Source of the DNA: Caldifarciminota bacterium UBA2202
GTDB lineage: Bacteria > Hydrothermota > 32-111
Direction: 5' to 3'
Assembly: GCA_002327905.1 (NCBI GenBank)
Contig: DCUY01000034.1
Coordinates: forward strand, 1 to 5,722
Length of the DNA stretch: 5,722 nucleotides
Of this stretch, positions 1 to 5,699 are shown one piece after another (position 1 is the stretch's first letter; every line of letters begins with the position of its first letter). The notes below the pieces were generated by a model that made no database searches, was not told the origin of the DNA, and saw only the letters and a list, made by a program, of their open reading frames with translations. A program made the position numbers and the translations under genes.

Positions 1-42
1 CACTCTTTCAAAGAAGCACCGATGTCCTCTGTGTATTTACAA
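1..42. other. Intergenic left edge, possible decayed repeat
   Basis: I see no gene here. The stretch around 25-36 (TGTCCTCTGTGT) resembles the CTCTGTGT-type short repeats found between genes in many bacterial genomes, but only about one unit is visible, so this is a weak inference. The plus-strand frames that run through it owe their length to the low-complexity repeats further right and have no credible protein signature. Confidence 0.2.
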
Positions 43-74
43 GCGCACCAGCGTACCAGCCCATCAGCTCACTA
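43..74. repeat. Four degenerate tandem octamers (GCxCACCA)
   Basis: Four consecutive 8-nt units can be read at 43-50 (GCGCACCA), 51-58 (GCGTACCA), 59-66 (GCCCATCA) and 67-74 (GCTCACTA). Divergence increases from left to right. The tract lies outside any supported gene, ten bases before the first composite hairpin element. It looks like a decaying intergenic short tandem repeat; no function can be assigned. Confidence 0.6.
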
Positions 75-83
75 TTTTTGTCT

Positions 84-169
84 GTCGTTGCGAGGCGTCT
101 TCGCCGAAGCAATCTCCTTGCTTCTAATCATTCTTTTGTCTTTCACCTTTTACCCTTTACCTTTTACCC
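84..169. repeat. Composite intergenic repeat, copy 1 (hairpin plus shared segment)
   Basis: This copy starts with GTCGTTGCGAG (84-94) and can fold into an imperfect hairpin at 88-112: outer stem TTGC/GCAA, internal GA/GAA bulge, inner stem GGCG/CGCC and loop TCTT. Positions 110-169 match 237-296 of copy 2 with only 4 differences in 60 bases; this shared part carries CAATCTCC and a start of the TTTTACC-type tract. The TTGCGAG...GCAATCTC signature is a palindromic intergenic repeat type seen in many bacterial genomes, comparable to REP-like elements (general knowledge, not searched here). It is downstream of the LVIVD gene and would form a similar hairpin on either strand. Confidence 0.75.
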
Positions 170-207
170 CCTTTTACCTTTTTACCTGCTACCTTTCACC
201 TTTTACC
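141..207. repeat. TTTTACC-type degenerate heptamer tract 1
   Basis: Nine units ending in ACC follow each other: TTTCACC 141, TTTTACC 148, TTTACC 156, TTTTACC 162, TTTTACC 172, TTTTTACC 179, TGCTACC 187, TTTCACC 194 and TTTTACC 201. A few extra C bases break the phase. On the minus strand this reads as a purine-rich GGTAAAA-type run. Its unit size is like the short tandemly repeated repetitive (STRR) sequences of cyanobacteria, though the unit is different. The reading frames across it are artefacts of composition. Confidence 0.75.
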
Positions 208-215
208 CATCATCC

Positions 216-296
216 GTCTTTGCGAGCGAAGCGCGGCAATCTCCTTGCTTCTATTCATTCTTCTGTCTTTCACCTTTTACCTATTACCTTTTACCC
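216..296. repeat. Composite intergenic repeat, copy 2
   Basis: This is the second copy of the element at 84-169. It begins GTCTTTGCGAG (216-226, one mismatch to copy 1) and forms a related hairpin at 220-239: outer stem TTGC/GCAA, inner stem GCG/CGC and loop AAG. The hairpin core is 5 nt shorter than in copy 1. From 237 onward it aligns with copy 1 at a constant offset of 127 nt and 4 mismatches in 60. A changed core with a conserved outer stem suggests the hairpin, rather than its exact sequence, is what persists. Confidence 0.75.
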
Positions 297-309
297 TTTA
301 CCTTTCACC
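268..309. repeat. TTTTACC-type degenerate heptamer tract 2
   Basis: Six units can be read: TTTCACC 268, TTTTACC 275, TATTACC 282, TTTTACC 289, TTTACC 297 and TTTCACC 303. The tract ends 23 nt before the stop codon of the LVIVD gene, so it would form the first part of that gene's 3' untranslated RNA as a purine-rich GGTAAAAGG-like run. I see no hairpin plus U-tract in it, so it is not a recognisable intrinsic terminator. Confidence 0.7.
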
Positions 310-332
310 TGTTATCTGTTTTTCCCGCCATC

Positions 333-2489
333 TTATCTTATTATCACCGCCTTTCTGTTTATCTCTTCATCGCCGTCTTTTAAGCGAATGAAGTATATTC
401 CTGATTTAAGATTCTCTGTATTGTATCTATGCTCTCCGACTTCGTTATTCTTCTCTTCATATATTTTGCTTCCATTCACATCATACAGTTCAATCTTATT
501 ATTCACATTAGCAATTCTGTATTTTATCTCATTCATTGAAACTTTCAGGTTGGTTGACGACGCATCATTTTTCTTCTGCGCCTCTATTCCCGTCAATGCA
601 AAGTCCAAAACATAGAAACTTTCTCCTGCAATATAAGTATAACCTCCAGAAACACATACAGTCCACACACAGCCAAATACATCATAGTAACCCGCTTCTT
701 CAGGATTTGATGAATTTGATATGTTTATAATCCGCAGTCCTGCCTTGTCATCAGCCACATAGGCATAACTGCCTGAAACGTAAACATCAGTAGCATAATC
801 CGGTGTGTCGAAGTGTCCGTCTTCCGTTGGAGGAAAATTTGCGATGTTGATGATTCTTAATCCTTCATCACCATCTGCGACAAAGGCATAATTGCCTGAA
901 ACATAAACGCCATCAGCTGATCCGGGAGTGTCACAGTAGCCCACCTCTATCGGACTCGCTGGATTTGATATAAGAATTATTCTAAGGCCGGAAAGTCCGC
1001 CGGCAACGTAAGCATAATTGCCTGAGACAAAAACCCCGTTTTCCTCTTCCGGGGTGTCATAGTAACCCACCTCTGACGGACTTGTTGGATCTGATATGTC
1101 GATTATTTGAAGACCGTGAAGCCCGCCGGCAACGTAAGCATAATCACCAGAAACGCTTACTCCGAGTGCATATCCGGTATAATAATATCCTGTCTCTGTC
1201 GGACTTGCAAGATTTGAAATGTCAATTATTCTAAGCCCATAAAAACCATCGGCAACATAGGCATAATTGCCTGAGATATAAACATCATATGCAGATCCGG
1301 GTGTGTCGCAAAGTCCAACTTCCGTTGGATTAAACGGATCGGAAACATCAGTTATTCTGAGTCCGTTGGAGCAATCGGCGATGAAGGCATAATTGCCATA
1401 AATAAAAGTTCCACTCGCTATGTCCGATACATCAAAATAGCCTGCCTCAGTCGGATTTGACGGATTAGCGATGTCGATTACTCTCATACCGGCGTCACCA
1501 GCTCCAACATAGGCATAACTGCCGGAAACATAAACTTGTTTGAATCCGGCTCCTACGACAAGATAACAACCCTCTTCAGTCGGACTTGAAGGATTGGTGA
1601 CATTGATTACTATTAGACCGCTATAGTCGGTTACGGCAAGATAAGCAAAGTTGCCTGACACATAGATTCCGTATTCCAATCCTTCTGTATCACATAAGCC
1701 CACATCTGCCGGAGACGATGGATTTGATATGTCAATTATCCGCAGACCTCCTTCATCGGCGATGTAAGCGTAATTGCCCGAGACATGAACTCCGCAAGCA
1801 TAACCGGGAGTATCGCAGTATCCCGCCTCTGACGGACTTGTCGGATTTGAGATATCGATTATACTGAGTCCGTAAAAACCATCGGCTATATACGCGTAAC
1901 TGCCTGATATAAAAATGTCCTCCGCACTTTCTGATTCGCCGGTGTACCCTGCACTTACAGGGTTTGAAGGATCAGAGATGTCAATTACTCTTAGTCCGGA
2001 GCCCCAATCAGCAACAAAAGCATAACTGCCCGAAATATCAACTCTCTTAGCATACCCGGGAGTGTCACAGTATCCTATTTCCATAGGATTTTTGGGATTT
2101 GAAATGTCGATTATTCTTAGCCCGGCGCCATAAGCTGCAACATAAGCATAACTGCCTGACACACAGACTCCAAATGCATATTCAGGAATGGCAATGTGAC
2201 CGATTAATACAGGATTTGACTTATCTTTGACATTTAGTACCACTAAACTCGATCCCATACATGCATAAGCAATCGTGTCAATAACAATTACATCTCTCGT
2301 GTCACCAAAATACTGTATTTTACCAATCCCCCTTACATTCAAACTATCTGTAGCCCAATTGGGTTGATAATAATTATCAGGTTCTTCCTGATTTATAACC
2401 AGCATGTCATCTTCTCTGAACGGCCTCTCGGATGCAAAGACAGTTATCCCCATAATCAGCGCAACACAAATTATAAGAAAATTTCTCAT
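333..2489 (-). CDS. Secreted LVIVD-repeat beta-propeller protein with T9SS type A sorting domain
   Basis: A 718-residue exported protein of unknown specific function, probably a cell-surface or extracellular binding or adhesion protein. Residues 1-19 form a signal peptide (MRN, a hydrophobic core, likely cleavage VFA|SE). Residues ~58-632 are fourteen tandem LVIVD-type repeats of ~42 residues, with the consensus SGNYAYVADGxxGLRIIDISNPxxPxEVGYxDTPG; the first and last are degenerate. Such repeats are known to build beta-propeller blades, and fourteen would suit two seven-bladed propellers (inference). Residues ~640-718 form a T9SS C-terminal sorting domain with IELYDVNGSKI, LKSGIYFIRL and a final RKAVIIR. 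I see no catalytic motif. The start is well supported: AGGAGG lies 5 nt before the ATG. The gene follows the other T9SS cargo gene by 81 nt on the same strand and may share its promoter. The cargo and repeat assignments are firm; the function is not known. Confidence 0.93.
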   Translation of the reverse strand: MRNFLIICVALIMGITVFASERPFREDDMLVINQEEPDNYYQPNWATDSLNVRGIGKIQYFGDTRDVIVIDTIAYACMGSSLVVLNVKDKSNPVLIGHIAIPEYAFGVCVSGSYAYVAAYGAGLRIIDISNPKNPMEIGYCDTPGYAKRVDISGSYAFVADWGSGLRVIDISDPSNPVSAGYTGESESAEDIFISGSYAYIADGFYGLSIIDISNPTSPSEAGYCDTPGYACGVHVSGNYAYIADEGGLRIIDISNPSSPADVGLCDTEGLEYGIYVSGNFAYLAVTDYSGLIVINVTNPSSPTEEGCYLVVGAGFKQVYVSGSYAYVGAGDAGMRVIDIANPSNPTEAGYFDVSDIASGTFIYGNYAFIADCSNGLRITDVSDPFNPTEVGLCDTPGSAYDVYISGNYAYVADGFYGLRIIDISNLASPTETGYYYTGYALGVSVSGDYAYVAGGLHGLQIIDISDPTSPSEVGYYDTPEEENGVFVSGNYAYVAGGLSGLRIILISNPASPIEVGYCDTPGSADGVYVSGNYAFVADGDEGLRIINIANFPPTEDGHFDTPDYATDVYVSGSYAYVADDKAGLRIINISNSSNPEEAGYYDVFGCVWTVCVSGGYTYIAGESFYVLDFALTGIEAQKKNDASSTNLKVSMNEIKYRIANVNNKIELYDVNGSKIYEEKNNEVGEHRYNTENLKSGIYFIRLKDGDEEINRKAVIIR
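336..572 (-). other. T9SS C-terminal sorting domain of the LVIVD protein
   Basis: Residues ~640-718. The pattern IELYDVNGSKIYEE, then an HRYNTENLKSGIYFIRLKDG segment, then a basic-hydrophobic end is typical of the type A sorting domain (Por secretion tail family). In organisms with T9SS this domain directs proteins across the outer membrane and is then removed or exchanged for a surface anchor. Confidence 0.85.
594..2318 (-). repeat. Fourteen in-frame ~126-bp LVIVD repeats
   Basis: The repeats begin near residues 58, 100, 142, 184, 226, 267, 309, 352, 394, 437, 478, 520, 561 and 603 of the protein. Most are 41-43 codons long. Each has an SGxYAYVAD strand, a GLRIIDIS strand and a NPxxPxxxGYxDTPG turn. 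Several carry a cysteine in the recurring GYCDTPG turn (residues 141, 225, 519). Some neighbours are still close at DNA level: 997-1018 and 1123-1144 are an identical 22-nt stretch exactly 126 nt apart, which indicates recent duplication or gene conversion between repeats 10 and 11. Confidence 0.9.
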
Positions 2490-2494
2490 CCAAT

Positions 2495-2500
2495 CCTCCT
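2495..2500 (-). promoter_or_regulatory. Ribosome binding site of the LVIVD gene
   Basis: AGGAGG on the minus strand, five bases (ATTGG) before the ATG at 2489. It has full consensus and ideal spacing, and it fixes the start codon. It allows independent initiation on a message shared with the upstream gene. Confidence 0.85.
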
Positions 2501-2520
2501 GTAATATTAACTTAATAATC

Positions 2521-2533
2521 GCATAATTTATGC
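2521..2533. repeat. Perfect 13-nt palindrome in the gap between the two genes
   Basis: GCATAA-T-TTATGC has 6-bp arms around a single base, 32 nt before the LVIVD start codon. It could be an operator or a weak RNA hairpin. It lacks a U-tract and has few GC pairs, so it is unlikely to be a terminator. Given the AT-rich background the evidence for function is thin. Confidence 0.35.
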
Positions 2534-2570
2534 ATATATTTCGTCAATTACAAGCGCTATTCAAAAACCC

Positions 2571-5315
2571 TTATTTTATCATCAGCAGTTTCTTTGTTTC
2601 AAATTTACCGTCTTTTTCTTTCAGGAAGTATATACCGCTGGGAATCTCAAGCGAGATTTTTGAATCTCTTCTTCCTATGACTCTTCCTTTGAAAATTGTC
2701 TTGACATTCCTTCCCTGAATGTCATACAGTTTCAACTCAATATCCTCAGCACTGCCGGTAATTGTATAAGTCAGCTGACTTCCCTTCAAATCGCACATGA
2801 GAGACAGCTTATTCATTTTCTTCGCCTCTGAGTATGCCCCGACACCTGTCGGACGGAATTTATATACATCTCCCTTTATCGGCAGTCTGTCTCCTGAAGT
2901 AAAGAGTTTCCACACTTCACCCTCTTCAGGCGCCCAAAGAGTATCCATAGGAACAGGTCTGCCGGGATTATTAAAGTAGATGGTTATTCCGGTTAAATAC
3001 ATAACTGTTCTGGTCAAGGAACTTGTGAATATATAATCCGACGGTGCTGTTGAAGACCCATAGTAATAATTATAACTCCTGTTGTCTCTGTATGGAACCA
3101 TATCTGCATACCCTTCAATTACAAAATCCGCATATAATGAATCAGAATCATTGTGCCATTGAATTTCAATGTCTCTTCCCGCATATACTCCCCCTATGGA
3201 CAATTCTGTGTAAAGAAGGGAATCCGGATAATCTGCGCCAACATCATTTGTTATTTTCAGAGAATCACAGATCTGATTATAACTGTTAAGATAATCTATT
3301 TGCAGACCCACCCCGTCAAAAAGTTTTGAATAGAATATATCGGGCTCGCTATCAAATATCGCAGTATCAACAAGAACTGTAGTATTGAGATTTGAATCAA
3401 TTACGGAGAAAGGCATTTTCAAATACCCATCCGTAAAAGGAAAATCAAATCTGACTTCATAAGAATGGCCATTATAAAGCGTTTTATTATAAGTTATATA
3501 ACTCACATCAATTGTGTTATTGTCTCCGTCATCACGAGATGCTCCGTCGCCCGGTCTGTTAAACCAGACTGTTTCCAAAGCAGAAATTGAATCATAAGCT
3601 GAAGAGTCATCCACTGCGAAAAAATTGATAGTGTAATCGCCATTAGGAATTGTATTGTAAGCATTGATTACAATCTGCGTATCAGCTGGAGAGAGCATCT
3701 CGCTCAAGATTACTTTCCCGAAAACATCAATCATTTCAAATAACTGATAAGACAGATTGTCATCAGGGTCCATAGTTTCCCACTCAAATTTCATAATTCC
3801 GCCATCATCAATCCTGTTGAAACTAAGTATTACAGGGAGACCGTTTTCTCCGGGATTGTCAATTATCACATACCTGTTTTCTTTGGATATGATTATATCT
3901 ACTAAAGAATAGTTCGCTACATTCCATTTATATATTCCGTCCGACAGGTCTGTCGGATCAACCAGTTTTGAAAATACATTATCTCCTGTATAATTAGTCA
4001 AATTGCCATCTGATGCATTCACAAAAGTCAAATCATAATAGGACAGACTCTTTGATGCATTCCATGTAAATGAAACCGGAGATGATATTTTCTGTAATTC
4101 GGGAGGACTTATCAGATTTACATATTCCGAATTTCTGTTCTTCCACCAGTTTTTAGCAGCATCAAGCGCAGAGACCATTGAATCAGGATCGCTCTTAATT
4201 GCAAATGCAACTACAAGTTCCACAGTATCAAAGGGGGCTATGTCAAACGGACCGGATGAAATAAGAAAACGCTTATCAGCCGCCAGAGATGCGTCTTGCG
4301 TCTCTCCGGGATAACCTGCGATTCCGGTACCCCATGATGGGAACGGACTATAGGATGCTTCGGGATTTAACGAGTCAAAGAGAGTAATGTCGTAACCGGC
4401 CATCTTTAAATACCTTTCTTCAACAGTGGCAGGATCACTGCCAATCGTATAGTAATTGAATGATGTCATGCCTAAACTGTCTCCGGGATAAATAATCACA
4501 GAGCCGTCGTGAAGCACATCAACCGTATCTGTCGCAATGGGACCCTGAATGTATGTCCATCCTATAACTCCCGGAGTATGCACCCATCCTGCCTCTTCTT
4601 CCATTTGAAACTGATAACCAATGTCCTTATTCTCTATAAAACCAAGCAGGTCATTTGCCGCAGTGCCGGATTCATTCCCTATATCGCTGTCAATATTGTA
4701 AGAAATATATGCCTTTCTGATTCTCTTATCAGTAGTATTTATCATGCTTATTCTTATGAAAAGGACATCAGCAAGAGAATATGAACTGAATTCATAAGTA
4801 AATTGCTTAATTACAAGACCCAAAGGTTTGCTGTCGGGAATAAAGTGGGTTGACTGATCCATCTCATTCATCACACAGTACGAATCAAGCTGTGATAAGA
4901 CCGTATCAATTGGATAGTCAAATTCATTGCTTAAATATACTCTGAAGTTCGGATCAGTATAAGGATTAGGATTGTCTGAACCGTCTCCCGGTACAAACTC
5001 TGACATGCCTGAACCAGCATTATATCCGCATGAAACAAGAGTGTCATAGTAAAATGTTGTGTCATCTCCGATAACAGTAAATGCCGTATCTATAAGCCCG
5101 CCTATCCAGATTCCTGAACCGAAAATATATGTCTCTAACGGATATCCATTGGGCCACCAGCACCCGGAGTTTCCTGTTGCCGCATCGTGACCCACAATTC
5201 CAAAATTTGTAATATAAATCCCAATGTTATTCTGTTCGATAAGCTCCTGATCCCACACGGCATAAATTTGAAATGCCATTGATAAAAAGATTGCCAAAAC
5301 TAAAAATCTTTTCAT
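2571..5315 (-). CDS. Large secreted multidomain protein with T9SS type A sorting domain
   Basis: A ~914-residue exported protein with no function I can name. Numbered from the first of two Met codons: residues 1-20 are a signal peptide (MKRF, a hydrophobic run, likely cut IYA|VW). Residues ~28-75 carry NIGIYITNFG and YIFGSGIWIGG, typical of a family of large secreted proteins in FCB-type and candidate-phylum bacteria. Residues ~160-215 continue it (PLGLVIKQFTYEFS, then AYISYNIDSDIG). Residues ~355-395 hold DTVELVVAFAI and a helix. Residues ~400-590 look like two Ig/fibronectin-like beta domains (PVSFTWNAS; FEWETMDPDDNLSYQL). Residues ~690-825 form a beta-rich region ending in KGDVYKFRPTG, and ~840-915 are the T9SS tail (ELKLYDIQGR, PSGIYFLKEKDG, KKLLMIK). 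I prefer the second ATG at 5315 because GGAGG is only one base from the first ATG (5318) but four from the second. A strong promoter lies upstream and the LVIVD gene downstream. No enzyme active site is seen. Confidence 0.92.
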   Translation of the reverse strand: MKRFLVLAIFLSMAFQIYAVWDQELIEQNNIGIYITNFGIVGHDAATGNSGCWWPNGYPLETYIFGSGIWIGGLIDTAFTVIGDDTTFYYDTLVSCGYNAGSGMSEFVPGDGSDNPNPYTDPNFRVYLSNEFDYPIDTVLSQLDSYCVMNEMDQSTHFIPDSKPLGLVIKQFTYEFSSYSLADVLFIRISMINTTDKRIRKAYISYNIDSDIGNESGTAANDLLGFIENKDIGYQFQMEEEAGWVHTPGVIGWTYIQGPIATDTVDVLHDGSVIIYPGDSLGMTSFNYYTIGSDPATVEERYLKMAGYDITLFDSLNPEASYSPFPSWGTGIAGYPGETQDASLAADKRFLISSGPFDIAPFDTVELVVAFAIKSDPDSMVSALDAAKNWWKNRNSEYVNLISPPELQKISSPVSFTWNASKSLSYYDLTFVNASDGNLTNYTGDNVFSKLVDPTDLSDGIYKWNVANYSLVDIIISKENRYVIIDNPGENGLPVILSFNRIDDGGIMKFEWETMDPDDNLSYQLFEMIDVFGKVILSEMLSPADTQIVINAYNTIPNGDYTINFFAVDDSSAYDSISALETVWFNRPGDGASRDDGDNNTIDVSYITYNKTLYNGHSYEVRFDFPFTDGYLKMPFSVIDSNLNTTVLVDTAIFDSEPDIFYSKLFDGVGLQIDYLNSYNQICDSLKITNDVGADYPDSLLYTELSIGGVYAGRDIEIQWHNDSDSLYADFVIEGYADMVPYRDNRSYNYYYGSSTAPSDYIFTSSLTRTVMYLTGITIYFNNPGRPVPMDTLWAPEEGEVWKLFTSGDRLPIKGDVYKFRPTGVGAYSEAKKMNKLSLMCDLKGSQLTYTITGSAEDIELKLYDIQGRNVKTIFKGRVIGRRDSKISLEIPSGIYFLKEKDGKFETKKLLMIK
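2574..2801 (-). other. T9SS C-terminal sorting domain of the large secreted protein
   Basis: Residues ~840-915 contain LTYTITGSAEDIELKLYDIQGR, a spacer, IPSGIYFLKEKDG and the lysine-rich hydrophobic end KKLLMIK. This is the same layout as the tail of the neighbouring LVIVD protein, but the two tails are clearly diverged and not a recent copy of each other. Both proteins should therefore use the same secretion route. Confidence 0.85.
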
Positions 5316-5319
5316 CATT

Positions 5320-5324
5320 CCTCC
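5320..5324 (-). promoter_or_regulatory. Ribosome binding site that decides the start of the large secreted protein
   Basis: GGAGG on the minus strand lies one base before the ATG at 5318 and four bases before the ATG at 5315. One base is too close for normal initiation, so the second ATG is the likelier start. The protein changes by only one Met, and the signal peptide is unaffected. Confidence 0.75.
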
Positions 5325-5331
5325 ATTTGTT

Positions 5332-5347
5332 ATATTTTATAAAATAT
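5332..5347. repeat. Perfect 16-nt AT palindrome over the -10/start-site region
   Basis: ATATTTTATAAAATAT is an uninterrupted palindrome that overlaps the last two bases of the -10 hexamer and the expected transcription start near 5339. A repressor dimer bound here would block the promoter. All bases are A or T, so a chance origin in this AT-rich stretch is quite possible. Confidence 0.4.
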
Positions 5348-5374
5348 TATATATTCTATTTAAATTTTAGTCAA
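5346..5374 (-). promoter_or_regulatory. Sigma70-type promoter for the two secreted-protein genes
   Basis: On the minus strand, TTGACT (5374-5369; 5 of 6 consensus bases) is followed by a 17-nt spacer and TATAAT (5351-5346; 6 of 6). Transcription would start near 5339, leaving a leader of about 20 nt that contains the GGAGG site. This is the best promoter match I see in the window. Use of this consensus by the host sigma factor is assumed: Bacteroidetes proper use TAnnTTTG instead, so the match slightly favours a host outside core Bacteroidetes. Confidence 0.75.
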
Positions 5375-5381
5375 GTGTTTC

Positions 5382-5411
5382 TTATAGTGTATTATAGGGT
5401 ATTATAGGGAC
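5382..5411. promoter_or_regulatory. Three tandem 10-nt direct repeats upstream of the -35 box
   Basis: On the plus strand the units are TTATAGTGTA (5382-5391), TTATAGGGTA (5392-5401) and TTATAGGGAC (5402-5411). In the transcribed direction they read as TACCCTATAA-like units ending 7 nt before the -35 hexamer. A 10-nt period places every unit on the same face of the DNA, which is the usual layout of an activator binding array. Each unit also contains a -10-like TATAA core, but none has a proper -35 partner. A binding array is inference. Confidence 0.55.
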
Positions 5412-5415
5412 GGAG

Positions 5416-5429
5416 TATACTTTATACTT
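5416..5429. repeat. Tandem TATACTT pair
   Basis: TATACTT occurs twice in succession (5416-5422 and 5423-5429), just beyond the three 10-nt repeats. It may extend the same control region or be chance in AT-rich DNA. The rest of the gap to 5509 is AT-rich and shows no gene, RNA gene or terminator that I can recognise. Confidence 0.35.
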
Positions 5430-5509
5430 TTTCAATATTTAATATACTATTATTTTACAAACATTTACATACAAAAATTAAAGCATTGGATGCATAATAT
5501 TCGCTTTTT

Positions 5510-5671
5510 TCACTCAAATTTCTGAACCACTTCTAATAGAAATACATCTGTATTAATTTTACATACATTTAGTAATTTTTGAAAGTTAAATAAATCAACT
5601 GTTAGGATTGAATTTTCAGTAAGCAATAAAGTATCCTCCGTCCCCAGAATAAACTCTTTTGTTTTGCTCAT
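5510..5671 (-). pseudogene. Remnant resembling part of a BTAD (SARP-type) regulator
   Basis: A 53-codon frame starting MSKTKEF. Residues ~8-35 (ILGTEDTLLLTENS, then VDLFNFQKLLN) fit the bacterial transcriptional activator domain pattern, in which a leucine-glycine turn and an acidic loop are followed by VDxxxFxxLL. Residues 45-52 fit the start of its next helix. A usual BTAD is ~150 residues and is attached to other domains, so this is a fragment. It also seems to lack several residues between LTENS and VDLF. There is no ribosome binding site: the bases before the ATG are a heptamer repeat tract, as if the upstream part of the gene had been lost or replaced. A different minus-strand frame stays open from 5517 to 5455 (LSEKSEYYASN...), possibly an out-of-frame continuation. 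It could instead be a random open frame; the family match was made by eye. Confidence 0.35.
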
Positions 5672-5699
5672 GGCACAAGGCACACGGCATACGGCGCCT
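5672..5699. repeat. Degenerate GGCACAC heptamer tract
   Basis: Consecutive 7-nt units are GGCACAA (5672), GGCACAC (5679), GGCATAC (5686) and a decayed GGCGCCT (5693). The GC-rich composition contrasts sharply with the AT-rich DNA to its left. The 23 bases to its right, to the window end, are also GC-rich and show no gene. The extra N-terminal codons of the longer minus-strand frame here (VCRVPCA) come from this repeat and are not credible protein. Confidence 0.6.

Noticed and set aside
141..309. Telomere-like repeat because of CCCTTTACC-type units
   Set aside because: The units are irregular, internal and mixed in length; nothing indicates a replicon end.
78..383. Second plus-strand open frame over the repeat region
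   Set aside because: It is also a translation of the composite repeats in another frame. Repeated peptide pieces such as NLLASNHS reflect the DNA repeat, not a protein.
22..615. Long plus-strand open frame with a serine/proline/leucine/phenylalanine-rich product
   Set aside because: Its first half is translated repeat DNA (TTTTACC-type) and its second half is antisense to the end of the LVIVD gene. There is no ribosome binding site and no domain signature.
594..2318. CRISPR-like or satellite array, given the regular ~126-nt period
   Set aside because: The period is in frame, the units encode a coherent LVIVD protein repeat, and there are no spacer-type unique sequences.
2542..2547. TTGACG on the minus strand between the genes as a -35 box for the LVIVD gene
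   Set aside because: No acceptable -10 hexamer lies 16-18 nt downstream (best candidate TATGCG), so a separate promoter is not supported.
2490..2570. Intrinsic terminator between the two genes
   Set aside because: The only strong dyad (2521-2533) is AT-rich and is not followed by a U-tract; the T-run near 2565 has no preceding stem.
5485..5505. Shared ATGCATAA-type sequence near 5489 and near 2525
   Set aside because: The match is short, in opposite orientation relative to the genes and in AT-rich DNA; chance similarity is likelier than a shared operator.
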